NCBI RefSeq assembly: GCF_017104565.1
Contig: NZ_JAAGPD010000049.1
Coordinates: 1 to 64,000, forward strand
Direction: 5' to 3'
Length of the DNA: 64,000 nucleotides
DNA from: Paraburkholderia sp. Tr-20389
GTDB taxonomy: Bacteria > Pseudomonadota > Gammaproteobacteria > Burkholderiales > Burkholderiaceae
The notes below the pieces were generated by a model. That model was given only the letters and a program-made list of their open reading frames with translations, ran no database searches and was not told the DNA's origin. Shown in pieces: positions 11,155 to 20,069 of this stretch. Position 1 is the stretch's first letter. Each line of letters begins with the position of its first letter. A program made the position numbers and the translations under genes.

Positions 11155-12492
11155 ATGACTCAAACAGCTTTTCGCGCGCAACTGCTGACGTTCAACGGCG
11201 ATCCTGCGCAATCGTCCAACGCTGCAGTCTTCAACGAAGACGGCCTTTTGATCGTCGAAGACGGACACGTCGTCGCGGCGGGCGCGTATGCGTCCGTCGC
11301 TGCACAGCTCGCACCCGGAACGCAGGTGGTCGAGATGCGCGACAAGCTGATCGTCCCCGGTTTCATCGACACGCATATTCATTTCCCGCAGACGGACATG
11401 ATCGCGTCGCCTGCGCCGGGTCTGCTGCCGTGGCTCGACACCTACACGTTCCCGACCGAGCGCGGGTTCAGCGACACCGCCGTCGCACAGGACACGGCGC
11501 GCTTTTTCGTCGACGAGCTGCTCGCGAGCGGCACGACGACGGCGCTGGTCTACTGCACGGTGCACAAGCAATCGGCCGATGCGCTCTTCACGGAAGCGCA
11601 GCGGCGCAATGTGCGGATGATCGGCGGCAAGGTGCTGATGGATCGCAACTGCCCCGAGTTTCTGCGCGACACCGCGCAATCGGGCTATGACGACAGCGCC
11701 GAGCTGATCGCGCGCTGGCACAACAAGGGACGCCAGATGTACGCGCTCACGCCGCGCTTCGCGCCGACCTCGACGGAAGCGCAACTCGAAGCGACCGGCG
11801 CGCTCGCGAAGCTGCATCCCGACGTGTTCATCCAGAGCCACGTCGCGGAGAATCATGACGAAGTGAAGTGGGTGGCGAGCCTGTTTCCCGGTCACCGCAG
11901 CTACCTCGACATCTACGATCACTATGGTCTGTTGCGACCGCGCGCCGTGTACGGGCACTGCATTCACCTCGATGCCGAGGACCGTCGCCGGATGGCGGAG
12001 ACGCGCGCGGTCGCCGCGCACTGCCCGACGTCGAATCTGTTTCTCGGCAGCGGCCTGTTCGATTTCGACAAGGCGGCCGAGTCGGGCATGCCTGTGGCGC
12101 TCGCGACCGACGTCGGCGGCGGCACGTCGTTCTCGATGCTGCAGACGATGAACGAAGCGCACAAGGTTGCGCGTCTGGGCGGGCATCATCTGACGGCGAC
12201 GCGCATGTTCTGGCTGGCGACGGCGGGCGCAGCCGAAGCGCTCGATCTGGGCGACCTGATCGGCACGCTGAAGCCGAAGGCCGAAGCCGACTTCGTGGTG
12301 CTCGATCCGCACGCGACGCCGCTGCTCGCGCGACGCACCGCGCGCACCGGGACGCTGGAAGAACTGCTGTTCGCGTTCGCACTGCTGGGCGACGATCGTG
12401 CCGTGTATGAGACGTATGCAGCGGGGCAGCGTGTGCATCGGCGCGACGATGCGCGCCAGCATGTGACGGGGAAGGCGCGCATCGCGGCCTGA
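11155..12492 (+). CDS. guaD: Guanine deaminase
   Basis: The 445-residue amidohydrolase converts guanine to xanthine, the substrate of the XdhAB enzyme encoded upstream. The zinc-binding HxH is His74-His76 in PGFIDTHIHFPQTDM, a stretch typical of bacterial guanine deaminases. Further family signatures are IGGKVLMDRNCP, QSHVAENHDEVKWV, YGHCIHLD, and ATDVGGGTSFSML toward the C-terminus. ATG 11155 is chosen because it follows the adenine deaminase stop by 29 bases with GGAG nearby at 11139-11142. The frame is open further upstream, inside the preceding gene, but that part is a shadow. Confidence 0.95.
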   Translation: MTQTAFRAQLLTFNGDPAQSSNAAVFNEDGLLIVEDGHVVAAGAYASVAAQLAPGTQVVEMRDKLIVPGFIDTHIHFPQTDMIASPAPGLLPWLDTYTFPTERGFSDTAVAQDTARFFVDELLASGTTTALVYCTVHKQSADALFTEAQRRNVRMIGGKVLMDRNCPEFLRDTAQSGYDDSAELIARWHNKGRQMYALTPRFAPTSTEAQLEATGALAKLHPDVFIQSHVAENHDEVKWVASLFPGHRSYLDIYDHYGLLRPRAVYGHCIHLDAEDRRRMAETRAVAAHCPTSNLFLGSGLFDFDKAAESGMPVALATDVGGGTSFSMLQTMNEAHKVARLGGHHLTATRMFWLATAGAAEALDLGDLIGTLKPKAEADFVVLDPHATPLLARRTARTGTLEELLFAFALLGDDRAVYETYAAGQRVHRRDDARQHVTGKARIAA

Positions 12493-12534
12493 TCTGATGC
12501 GATGTTCGCGTAGGCGGGTACGCTGCACAAATAG

Positions 12535-12566
12535 CAAAACGGCGCTTCACATGAAGCGCCGTTTTG
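12535..12566. terminator. Bidirectional Rho-independent terminator
   Basis: A strong hairpin with arms AACGGCGCTTC and GAAGCGCCGTT around a short CAT-containing loop, flanked by AAAA on the left and TTTT on the right. It lies between guaD (+) and the convergent secretion-island operon (-), so it can end both transcripts. Confidence 0.88.
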
Positions 12567-12590
12567 CTTTCTGGCGTCACCGCTTGCCGC

Positions 12591-13136
12591 TCACGGGCAC
12601 GCTTCCATCGCGACCTGCACCACGCGCAGCGTGAGCTTGCCTGCTTCCTTCACGAACGACAGGCGCAGCGCACGCACGCGCTGACCCGCGGTGCACTGGC
12701 TTTGCGCGAGATCGTAGTGGAACATCGACACGCACTGCCCCGCCGGATACGTCGATACGGTCTTCAGCGCATCGGGATGACGGTCGCGTCCGGGGTAATA
12801 GAGAAACGTCGCGTCATGTGCCGTCTTGAACGAGCCGAAGTACTCGGGATGATCGGCGAAAAACGATGCCAGTTGGCCCGCTCGCGCCGGCCCTGTCTTC
12901 TGTGTCTCGTTGATGTTCGCGACGTCGGCGACATTGGAGGCGATCTTCATGTCGGGTGCCGCATAGCGCGTGAAGGCGTCGGTGGACGGATAGTGCTTCC
13001 AGAAGGTCTCGTCGAGCGACTTGATGTCGGTCTTCGTCACGCACTCGGCGGCATTCGGCGCGGCGAAGGCTACGGCACCGCACCCGAGCAGGGCCAGCAA
13101 AACGGTAACGCGTGCAAGCGTATTAGCGATCGGCAT
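12591..13136 (-). CDS. Exported protein of unknown family, candidate T6SS immunity protein
   Basis: The 181-residue product begins with a clear signal peptide (MPIANTLARVTVLLALLG, then an AFA-like cleavage site), so it should act in the periplasm. The mature part has four or more Cys residues (AAECV, AGQCV, SQCTAG, EACP) and no motif I recognise. The ATG at 13136 lies inside the end of the effector gene, overlapping it by 14 bases, which implies translational coupling. A periplasmic protein encoded immediately after a peptidoglycan-acting type VI effector is the usual position for its immunity protein, so that role is inferred from location and export. The longer upstream frame has no better start. 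Confidence 0.75.
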   Translation of the reverse strand: MPIANTLARVTVLLALLGCGAVAFAAPNAAECVTKTDIKSLDETFWKHYPSTDAFTRYAAPDMKIASNVADVANINETQKTGPARAGQLASFFADHPEYFGSFKTAHDATFLYYPGRDRHPDALKTVSTYPAGQCVSMFHYDLAQSQCTAGQRVRALRLSFVKEAGKLTLRVVQVAMEACP

Positions 13137-14931
13137 GATCTTTCTTCTTCTTGAATTCGATGTGGAAGGCGTCGTTGAGTTCGTCGGCGGTCGAGGTTTC
13201 GAGTACGGCGCCCTTGGCAAGTTCAGCCTGCGCGAACTTGAGATAGCTCGCGGGCACATAAAAGCCCTTTAGCTCCGACGCTTTCTGCGTGCCGAAGTTG
13301 ATCGCGTCGCTCTGGTTGCCGCCCAGCAGGATCGGGCCGCCCGCTTTCGTCTTCGCGTAGACGAAAGCAGCGTGGCCGCCCTTCGGATGCTTGTAGACGG
13401 CTACCGCGCCGAACACCGGATGATCGATCTTCACGAAGTTCTTGCTGTTGCGAAACGACTGCGAATCCATCGGGCTCGCGGTGATCGGGTAGCCCGCCTG
13501 CATCAGACACCAGTTCACGAACGACGCGCACCACGGATTGCCGTTGCCGACCAGCGACTTCAGATTGCCGCCCACTTCCTTGTGATAGTTGATCGTCTTC
13601 GTGATCACGTCTTCCTTCTGGCCATGCCAGAGCTTCGCCTGGTCCAGCGCCTTTTCCATCCACGGCGCCTGCGGCGAGACGGCGGGAATCAGCGCAAGCG
13701 GATGTCCCTGCCCCTGCTTGCTGCGGTCCGGCGTCACGGCGGATGAAGCGCCTTGCGGCGCAGCGGCGGCCGATGCAGGCGCGGGTGCGCTGGCGGCGGG
13801 CGTACTCTTTGGCGTCGATGCGGGTGTCGATGCCGTTGCAGTAGCCGCTGTCGATGCCGGCGCGGACTTCGGCGCGGACGCATCGTGTCCCAGCGACGAC
13901 AGACTGCCGTGCGAGCCGCTTTGCATCGCGTCACCGGCTTCGGATGAAGCGGGCTTCGCCTTCGCGGCACTCGCGTGCTCAGGCGCAGCCTGCTCCTGCG
14001 GCTTCGAGCCATGAATCGTCAGATAGTCGCCCGCGAAAATGCGCGCCGATTTCAGATGATTGTCCTGCTTCAGCTGATCGACGCTCGTCTTGAACTTCGC
14101 GGCGATCTTGCCGAGCGTGTCGCCCGACACGATCTTGTAGCGAAACGGCGTCTTCGCGTCGTTGCGCGTCGAGTCCTTTGCATAGTGAGTCTGCGTGGCC
14201 GCCGTGCTGACGAACAGATCGCGGAAGAACACATGCGCCGACGACACCGCCTGCGTCGTGATCGTGCCGATCTCCTTCAGACCGTCCTGCGTGTCGTGCA
14301 TCAGCAGCTGGATCTGCTGGCCCGCCTGCTCGAACGGCAACAACGGCAACTGGCCGAGAGGGTTGGTCTGCAGCGTCTGCTGCTTGCCGTTCGTCTTCAC
14401 GACCACGGGCTGATTCGGGATCGGCTGCGCGCCGTTGGACAGCGTGACGGACGCCGTCTTCACCCACTTCTCATGCCGCGTCTCGACCCGCGCGTAGTAG
14501 CCCTCGCGCTTTTCCATCGCCGACATCATCGAGTCGAGTTCGCCGTCGTTCATCGAGCTGAGCTGCCGATCGCGTGCAAAGCCGGTGTGATCGCAGATCC
14601 ACTTGATGTACGCGTCGGTGTCGTTCTCGCTGCGCGGCGCGTAGATTTCCATCGCCGACGCGATCGTCTCGTTGTTGTACTTGCGGCGCAGCAGCGCCTT
14701 CTTCTCGGCGCGCCCGGTGTCGTAGTCGGGGAAGATGAAGAACTTGCCGCTCTTCGAATCGCCCACGCCGATCGACGTCGTCACGTATTTCGACGGCGGC
14801 CGCATGTTGCCCGGATTGTTGAAGCGCCACGCGATCGTGCCGCCGCTGCGCAACAGGATGTCCCCGTTGTCGGCGACGTATTGCACCGTCAGCGTCGATT
14901 TGTCGTGAGTCGCGGATACGAATCTAGTCAT
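13123..14931 (-). CDS. Putative T6SS peptidoglycan-hydrolase effector: P5-like domain, LysM, and Cys/His amidase-like domain
   Basis: This 602-residue protein has no signal peptide. Residues about 25-150 (FNNPGNMRP, IGVGDSKSGKFFIFPDYDTG, IYAPRSENDTDAYI) resemble phage PRD1 P5-type muralytic proteins. Residues 264-307 form a LysM domain (YKIVSGDTLGKIAAKF). An Ala/Ser/Pro/Thr linker covers 312-405. Residues about 425-575 match a TIGR02594/NlpC-P60-like fold with likely catalytic Cys468 (NPWCASFVNWC) and His520 (GGHAAFVYA), plus LGGNQSD. Encoded 45 bases after a small exported protein and downstream of vgrG, it is best read as a VgrG-delivered cell-wall effector. I chose ATG 14931; a GTG four codons upstream is possible. 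Enzymatic activities are inferred from motifs only. Confidence 0.82.
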   Translation of the reverse strand: MTRFVSATHDKSTLTVQYVADNGDILLRSGGTIAWRFNNPGNMRPPSKYVTTSIGVGDSKSGKFFIFPDYDTGRAEKKALLRRKYNNETIASAMEIYAPRSENDTDAYIKWICDHTGFARDRQLSSMNDGELDSMMSAMEKREGYYARVETRHEKWVKTASVTLSNGAQPIPNQPVVVKTNGKQQTLQTNPLGQLPLLPFEQAGQQIQLLMHDTQDGLKEIGTITTQAVSSAHVFFRDLFVSTAATQTHYAKDSTRNDAKTPFRYKIVSGDTLGKIAAKFKTSVDQLKQDNHLKSARIFAGDYLTIHGSKPQEQAAPEHASAAKAKPASSEAGDAMQSGSHGSLSSLGHDASAPKSAPASTAATATASTPASTPKSTPAASAPAPASAAAAPQGASSAVTPDRSKQGQGHPLALIPAVSPQAPWMEKALDQAKLWHGQKEDVITKTINYHKEVGGNLKSLVGNGNPWCASFVNWCLMQAGYPITASPMDSQSFRNSKNFVKIDHPVFGAVAVYKHPKGGHAAFVYAKTKAGGPILLGGNQSDAINFGTQKASELKGFYVPASYLKFAQAELAKGAVLETSTADELNDAFHIEFKKKKDHADR

Positions 14932-14976
14932 GGCGCACCGCACGGGCAGGCATGGGCAAAAGGGAAACCGGCATCA

Positions 14977-15519
14977 TCAGTGCAGCGCTTTCGCCGTTTC
15001 GGCCAGCGCGCGCTCCACCGTGTAGTTCTGCTGCTCCGTATAGTCGCCCTTGGCCACGGGCGCGAAGTAGTACTTCCATTGCACCTCGCCGCCCGCGAAC
15101 AGTCGATACGTCTGCGTGCTGACAGGCCCCGGGCTGTTGTAACCGTGCACGGCATTCTTGTGCGCCGTCACGAGCCATGTGTTGCCCCCTTTCACGACGA
15201 CCATCGCGTCGGTGATGATGTCGTCGCCGCCGTTGAAGGTCGAGAAGTTCAGGCTGTAGTCGTTGAGCTTCGCCTTGTCCTTGACGATGGGAATCAGCGT
15301 CAGCGTGTTGTCGCGCCCTTCCAGATAGAACGCATAGTTGAGGTAGTACAGCCGCGAATTGTCGGTCAGTACGCCGGCGACCAGCATCAGCTTGCCGTCC
15401 TTGACGTCCCAGCGGGTCACGCCGCTTTCGTATTGCTCGGCACGCGCGGCGCCGTGCGCGAGCACGCCGCTCGCCAGCAGCAACGCGGCTGCCATCGTTC
15501 GAAAGTTGTTTCGCTTCAT
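14977..15519 (-). CDS. Exported protein of unknown function in the vgrG operon
   Basis: The 180-residue product starts with a signal peptide (MKRNNFRTMAAALLLASGVL, cleavage probably after ARA) and is otherwise a soluble, Tyr/Asn-rich beta-looking domain (RLYYLNYAFYLEG, DYSLNFSTFNGGDD, QWKYYFAPVAKGDY). I do not recognise the family. It lies 30 bases after vgrG and 45 bases before the effector gene, so it is probably co-transcribed with both. Possible roles are an immunity protein acting in the periplasm or an accessory to the effector; the signal peptide argues against a cytoplasmic loading adaptor. Confidence 0.75.
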   Translation of the reverse strand: MKRNNFRTMAAALLLASGVLAHGAARAEQYESGVTRWDVKDGKLMLVAGVLTDNSRLYYLNYAFYLEGRDNTLTLIPIVKDKAKLNDYSLNFSTFNGGDDIITDAMVVVKGGNTWLVTAHKNAVHGYNSPGPVSTQTYRLFAGGEVQWKYYFAPVAKGDYTEQQNYTVERALAETAKALH

Positions 15520-15549
15520 GCGCTTTATCAGGCTCGTGTGAGGCCTACA

Positions 15550-18429
15550 TCAGGCTTCGCCCCGGCTCGTCTGAGCAAGGACACTGGATGAAAGGAGTGC
15601 CGTCAGGTCCGCTTGCGTGAGGAACTGCGCGGCCGTCATATCGACGGGATAGGGGTTGTCGTCTTCGGCCAGTTCCGCCGCTTCGGGGGCATCGTCCACC
15701 TGCGCGGCTTGCACGGGATGGGCGTCCCAGTTGTCGGAACCGACCTTCAGCGTGAGCGAATCGGACGCCTCTAGCATCGTGCGCGGCAGACGGCCGTCGC
15801 TGGCGATCTGCCCCGACTGCACCACCGTGCCGCTGCCGTCGACGATGCTGAACGGCTTGCCGACCCAGCCGATATCCTGCGCGAGCTGGTCCGAACCGTA
15901 AGTCGCAAAACGCAGACTTTGCATGCCCGTCAGCGCGCCCTGCGGCAACGCAGGAAGCGCATAGTCGTTGCTCACGGGACCGGCGAACGCGTGCTGCGCG
16001 CCCTTGATGTCGATGTTGCCCGGCGCGTGGATTTCGATGTTGCCGCCCTTGATGCGGATATACGCGCCGCCCGAGGTCAGCAACACCTCCTGCTGCGCGG
16101 CGGCCTCGATCGTGTCGGTCGCCGAGATCACTTTCACGCTCTTTTGCGCGGTCAGTTCGATGTTGTCGGAATGCGCGCGAATCTCGATCTTTCCCTTTGC
16201 CGCGAACAGCTTCATGCCTGCGTTCTGCACGAACAGGCTGATGCGTTCCGTGACGCCCGCGAGCAGCGACTTGCCCGTCGCAATGTGCACGCTCTGCCCC
16301 GCGACGAGGTTCACATGCCGGTCCGCGCTGACCTGCGTGGAAGCCTGCGTCGACAACGCGATGCCCGACGGACTGCCGAACAGCATCACCGGCTTGTCGA
16401 ACGCATTCGCGCTGCCCGTGCCGCCGCCCGCCGTCAGGCCGCCGCCCGCCGCACCCGTGACGCTGGATTGCGTCGCATCGCTGAAGGCCTTCAGCGCATC
16501 GTGCCCATCGTTCAGGCTTTCGGCCTGGTGCGTCTGACTCGCCTGCGACATCGCATCGATCACGCTTTGCGCATTCACCAGTTGCGTGTGCGAGTCGGAG
16601 ACATCGAGCGGTTGACTCGTCGCGGCTTTCGCATAGGTCGACACGTACAAGCCGCGGCCCGCGCGCACCGCGCCCCATGCGTCCGACTTGAGATCGAAAC
16701 CCGAGCCCAGATACGCGCCGCGTGTGTTGCCGTTCTGTTCGATCAGATAGCCGAGATGCAGCAGCGAATTGGCGCTGCTGCTGTAGAGTTGCGCGCGGCT
16801 CTGCCCGGTGGCGTCGTCCATCACGAAGTGGTTGTAGCCGCTGCCCTGATACTCTTTCGAGCGATAGCCCGACAGCAATCCATTCGAGTGCCACTGCGGA
16901 CGCTTCGCGCCGTTGTACACGCGGCCCGTGACGATCGGCCGGTCGCAATCGCCGTCTACCCAGTCGACGATCACCTCTTCGCCGACGCGCGGCACGTGCA
17001 CGCTGCCATAGCCGCTGCCCGTATCGGAGAACGCGACGCGCATCCAGCAGGAAGACTGCGGGCCGTCTTCGGCGCGGCGATCCCAGTGCATGCGTACCTT
17101 GATGCGGTTCAGCTCGTCGGTGTAGACCTCTTCGTTTTCCGGTCCGACGACGATCGCCGTCTGCAGCGACATCGCAGGCTTGTGGTGTTCGAGCGGGCTG
17201 CGAAAAGGCACCGCGCGCCGCTGCGCTTCGATTTCGACCAGTACGAAGCCGACGCTGCCGTCCGCATGCTCGATGTCCGGAAGGCCCGCCGCGCGTAGTT
17301 GCGCCTTCGCCTCCGCGAGACGCGACGCGAGGCTATGCGGGAACGGCTGCGCCGACACGCTGACGGGCAGGTTGTTCTCGATGTACCACGCAACGTCGAT
17401 CACCGCGAACTTCCGTTCAGCGCGATCGCCGCCACCGTGCTCCGGATGTCCATCGAGCTCGAACCAGTGCCCGACTTCCGCGCGGCGCAGCGCGCCCACG
17501 CCATGAAAGCGCTTGGCGCGCGACTCCCACTCTTCCATGCGCAGCGTCGACAACTGATCGCCGCGCGTCTGCTCGCCGTAGGTGTAGGCGCCCGTGTATT
17601 CGTAGACCTCGGCCTGGGCCGGCAGCGTGCCCTGGCCCGGATGCGTCGGAACCGACGTGCCCTGCGGATTGAACGCCGACGAGGGCCGCTTGTAGTCGAA
17701 CGTGCGCGTCGTCAGCGTCGTGCTTTGCAGCGTCCGCGAACCGCTCCATTGCACGAGCGCGTCGGTTTCGCTGTTCGTGCCCGCGCGATAAAAATTCACG
17801 GCGGAAGGTTCGAGCGTGTCGAGCGAGCCGATATCGTCGGTCACGATCAATGTATGCGATTTACCGTCTTTCGCCTGCTCGAAATAAGTAAACAGACCTT
17901 CGCTTTCCATCAACCGGTGACAGAAATTCCAGTCGTCCTCATATTGGAGACAGAAAGAACGCATCGGCAAAGCTTTTGACAACGCGAACCGAAACGCGCC
18001 GCGTGCCTGCGGATGCTCGTTAAAGACGTCAGTGAGAATTTCGTCCGCGGGTTTGTCCTGCCAGATTCGCGCATCTTTTCTGAAGCGCAGAAAATGCAGC
18101 CATGAAGCAAAACCGATCTGATAGCTCGTCAAACCGCTATCGGAACCCAGCCGGCGGGCAGTATGCACATAGCCATGATGCGGCAGATAGCTCTTGTCGG
18201 CTTGCTGGAGCCACAGCGTGACAGGCTGGGCAATGAGCTTTTTCAGTTCGACGCCGGCAGACAGCGAAATTGCGTCAACCGTGAACTCGTATTGACGGCC
18301 AAGCCGTGCGTGACCAATCGCCCTTTGTGCCAATAACGTTTCATCGCATGAGGGCGTGTCGAGTTTTAGCAAGCGATCTTGCTGTGACAAGCCGCCGTTT
18401 AATGCACTGATTATGTCTTGTGCCCCCAT
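15550..18429 (-). CDS. vgrG: Type VI secretion tip protein VgrG (TssI)
   Basis: VgrG trimers cap the Hcp tube of the type VI system and carry effectors into target cells. The 959-residue protein has the gp27-like N-terminus (QDRLLKLDTPSCDETLL, GYVHTARRLGSDSG, FRKDARIWQ), the gp5-like OB region (RIKVRMHWDRR, SCWMRVAFSDTGSGYGSVHVPRVGEEV), and the beta-helical DUF2345 region around residues 700-830 (VTERISLFVQNAGMKLFAAK, GNIEIHAPGNIDIKG). About 130 further residues follow, with an acidic stretch near the end, forming a tail that may dock the effector. No baseplate or sheath genes are in the window, so this is an orphan vgrG that would depend on a T6SS encoded elsewhere. Confidence 0.95.
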   Translation of the reverse strand: MGAQDIISALNGGLSQQDRLLKLDTPSCDETLLAQRAIGHARLGRQYEFTVDAISLSAGVELKKLIAQPVTLWLQQADKSYLPHHGYVHTARRLGSDSGLTSYQIGFASWLHFLRFRKDARIWQDKPADEILTDVFNEHPQARGAFRFALSKALPMRSFCLQYEDDWNFCHRLMESEGLFTYFEQAKDGKSHTLIVTDDIGSLDTLEPSAVNFYRAGTNSETDALVQWSGSRTLQSTTLTTRTFDYKRPSSAFNPQGTSVPTHPGQGTLPAQAEVYEYTGAYTYGEQTRGDQLSTLRMEEWESRAKRFHGVGALRRAEVGHWFELDGHPEHGGGDRAERKFAVIDVAWYIENNLPVSVSAQPFPHSLASRLAEAKAQLRAAGLPDIEHADGSVGFVLVEIEAQRRAVPFRSPLEHHKPAMSLQTAIVVGPENEEVYTDELNRIKVRMHWDRRAEDGPQSSCWMRVAFSDTGSGYGSVHVPRVGEEVIVDWVDGDCDRPIVTGRVYNGAKRPQWHSNGLLSGYRSKEYQGSGYNHFVMDDATGQSRAQLYSSSANSLLHLGYLIEQNGNTRGAYLGSGFDLKSDAWGAVRAGRGLYVSTYAKAATSQPLDVSDSHTQLVNAQSVIDAMSQASQTHQAESLNDGHDALKAFSDATQSSVTGAAGGGLTAGGGTGSANAFDKPVMLFGSPSGIALSTQASTQVSADRHVNLVAGQSVHIATGKSLLAGVTERISLFVQNAGMKLFAAKGKIEIRAHSDNIELTAQKSVKVISATDTIEAAAQQEVLLTSGGAYIRIKGGNIEIHAPGNIDIKGAQHAFAGPVSNDYALPALPQGALTGMQSLRFATYGSDQLAQDIGWVGKPFSIVDGSGTVVQSGQIASDGRLPRTMLEASDSLTLKVGSDNWDAHPVQAAQVDDAPEAAELAEDDNPYPVDMTAAQFLTQADLTALLSSSVLAQTSRGEA

Positions 18430-18701
18430 ACCGCCCCGTTATGCTCTGAATACGCAATCGCGCTTGCGCGCAATGGTACAGAGAAATAACCAGAGTCCGC
18501 AATCGCCTCATTAAGACGAAATGTTAATTCTTCTTTTAAATTTTTTAATGCATGGCAATGCAATCGGCATAGCGGAAAATAATTCACCATTGCAATGCGG
18601 TTGGGTTATTTCTACATCCGCGGCATTGCGCGGCTTTTAAAGCGGAGCATGGCAAGCGGCGCGTCATGGACGCCGCTCGCCGCACATGACGCGCTCTCGC
18701 G
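18430..18701. other. AT-rich intergenic region upstream of vgrG
   Basis: No gene is visible. The stretch from about 18470 to 18640 is markedly richer in A and T than its surroundings, with runs such as TTCTTTTAAATTTTTTAATG near 18529. It must hold the vgrG promoter, reading leftwards. Such AT-rich islands are typical targets of H-NS-like silencing proteins, which is an inference here. Confidence 0.5.
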
Positions 18702-19949
18702 TCAATGCTGCATACCGATTACTTCATGCAGCGAGTTCAACCGCCGAACGGGATCGGCGACATAAGGATTCGTCTCGTCCCACGCATAGCCCGCCAGCAC
18801 GGCGCTGATCATGCGCCGGATCAGCGGCGTCTGATGCGGGTAGAAGATGATGTCCTGCAATTCACCCGTGTACCACCGCTCGACGAACGCGCGGAACGTG
18901 TCGATGCCCTTGCGCAGCGGAATGTCGTACGCCGACTGCCAGTCGACGGTTTCGCCGTTCAACTGGCGCGCCAGTGTCTGCACGGCCAGATGCGCGGACC
19001 GCAGCGCGATCGTCACACCCGACGAGAACACGGGGTCGAGAAACTCGCCCGCGTTGCCGAGCAATGCGTACCCAGGCCCATGCAGCCGCTCGACATTCGC
19101 CGAATAGCCGCCGATATGCCGCACGGGCATCAGGAACGGCGCATGGCCGATCAGTCGATTCAGCGTCGGCTCGCTCTGGATCAGCGCACGCAGCTTCGCT
19201 TCTCGCTCGGCTTCAGGCACATCGAGGAACGCAGCTTCCGCCACGCAACCTACCGACGAGCGCCCGTTCGCGAGCGGAATCATCCAGTACCACACGTCGC
19301 GATGCTCGGGATGCACGGCCACCGTAATCTTGCTGCGATCGTGTGCTTCGACGGGAATACCGTCGCGCACGTGCGTGAAAATCGCGGCGCGGGTCGGCAT
19401 GCGCGTCGGCGCTTCGAGATTCAGCAGACGCGGCAGCACGCGTCCAAAGCCGCTTGCGTCGAGCACGAAGCGCGCATGTACCTGGTAGGCGTTGCCCGCT
19501 TCGTCGACGACGTCGAGCACGGGCTCGTCACCCGTTTTCATCGCGAGCACCGTGTGGCCGAAGCGCACGTCGGCGCCCTGCTCCGCCGCGCAGCGGATCA
19601 GCAGGTCATCGAAGACGGCACGCTCGACCTGATACGTCGTGCCCCAACCCGTCGAATGCTTGTCGCGGAAGTCGTACGCACACGCCTGGTCGCGATACAC
19701 GAAATGCGCGCCGTTCTTGTACTGGAAGCCCGCTTCGACGACGGCCTGCAGCATGCCCGCTTCTTCGAGGTAAGCCATGCTCTGCGGCAACAGGCTCTCG
19801 CCGATCGAAAAGCGCGGAAAGTGCTGGCGCTCCAGCACGAGCACCGACCGCCCCGCCTTGCGCAGCAGCGCCGCAGCGACGGCGCCCGACGGTCCTGCTC
19901 CGATGATGGCCACATCCACCGCTGCGTTCATCGACGAATCCATATTCAT
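18702..19949 (-). CDS. Flavin-dependent halogenase-like oxidoreductase of the aryl polyene cluster
   Basis: The 415-residue protein opens with a FAD-binding Rossmann motif (AIIGAGPSGA, residues 14-23) and has FPRFSIGESLLP (44-55), a stretch shared by FAD-dependent halogenases and related monooxygenases. VWYWMIP (219-225) contains the WxWxIP motif used to recognise flavin-dependent halogenases. It could halogenate an aryl head group or polyene; brominated xanthomonadins are the known precedent. A hydroxylase-like role is possible because the WxWxIP motif alone is not proof. ATG 19949 has AAGGA seven bases upstream. It is divergent from the methyltransferase gene and is the last gene of the pigment cluster. 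Confidence 0.8.
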   Translation of the reverse strand: MNMDSSMNAAVDVAIIGAGPSGAVAAALLRKAGRSVLVLERQHFPRFSIGESLLPQSMAYLEEAGMLQAVVEAGFQYKNGAHFVYRDQACAYDFRDKHSTGWGTTYQVERAVFDDLLIRCAAEQGADVRFGHTVLAMKTGDEPVLDVVDEAGNAYQVHARFVLDASGFGRVLPRLLNLEAPTRMPTRAAIFTHVRDGIPVEAHDRSKITVAVHPEHRDVWYWMIPLANGRSSVGCVAEAAFLDVPEAEREAKLRALIQSEPTLNRLIGHAPFLMPVRHIGGYSANVERLHGPGYALLGNAGEFLDPVFSSGVTIALRSAHLAVQTLARQLNGETVDWQSAYDIPLRKGIDTFRAFVERWYTGELQDIIFYPHQTPLIRRMISAVLAGYAWDETNPYVADPVRRLNSLHEVIGMQH

Positions 19950-20069
19950 TGAATTTCCTTCAAATAGCGTATTGCGCGCGCAACGCTTTGCATCCTTACC
20001 AGCGATTACAATGTCGCACAACCATTCCAATCAAAGACCACCCAGCACCATCACCGTCCGGGGAATAAC

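Noticed and set aside
12591-18429. A complete type VI secretion system
   Set aside because: Only vgrG and effector-related genes are present; no sheath, baseplate, membrane complex or ClpV genes in the window.
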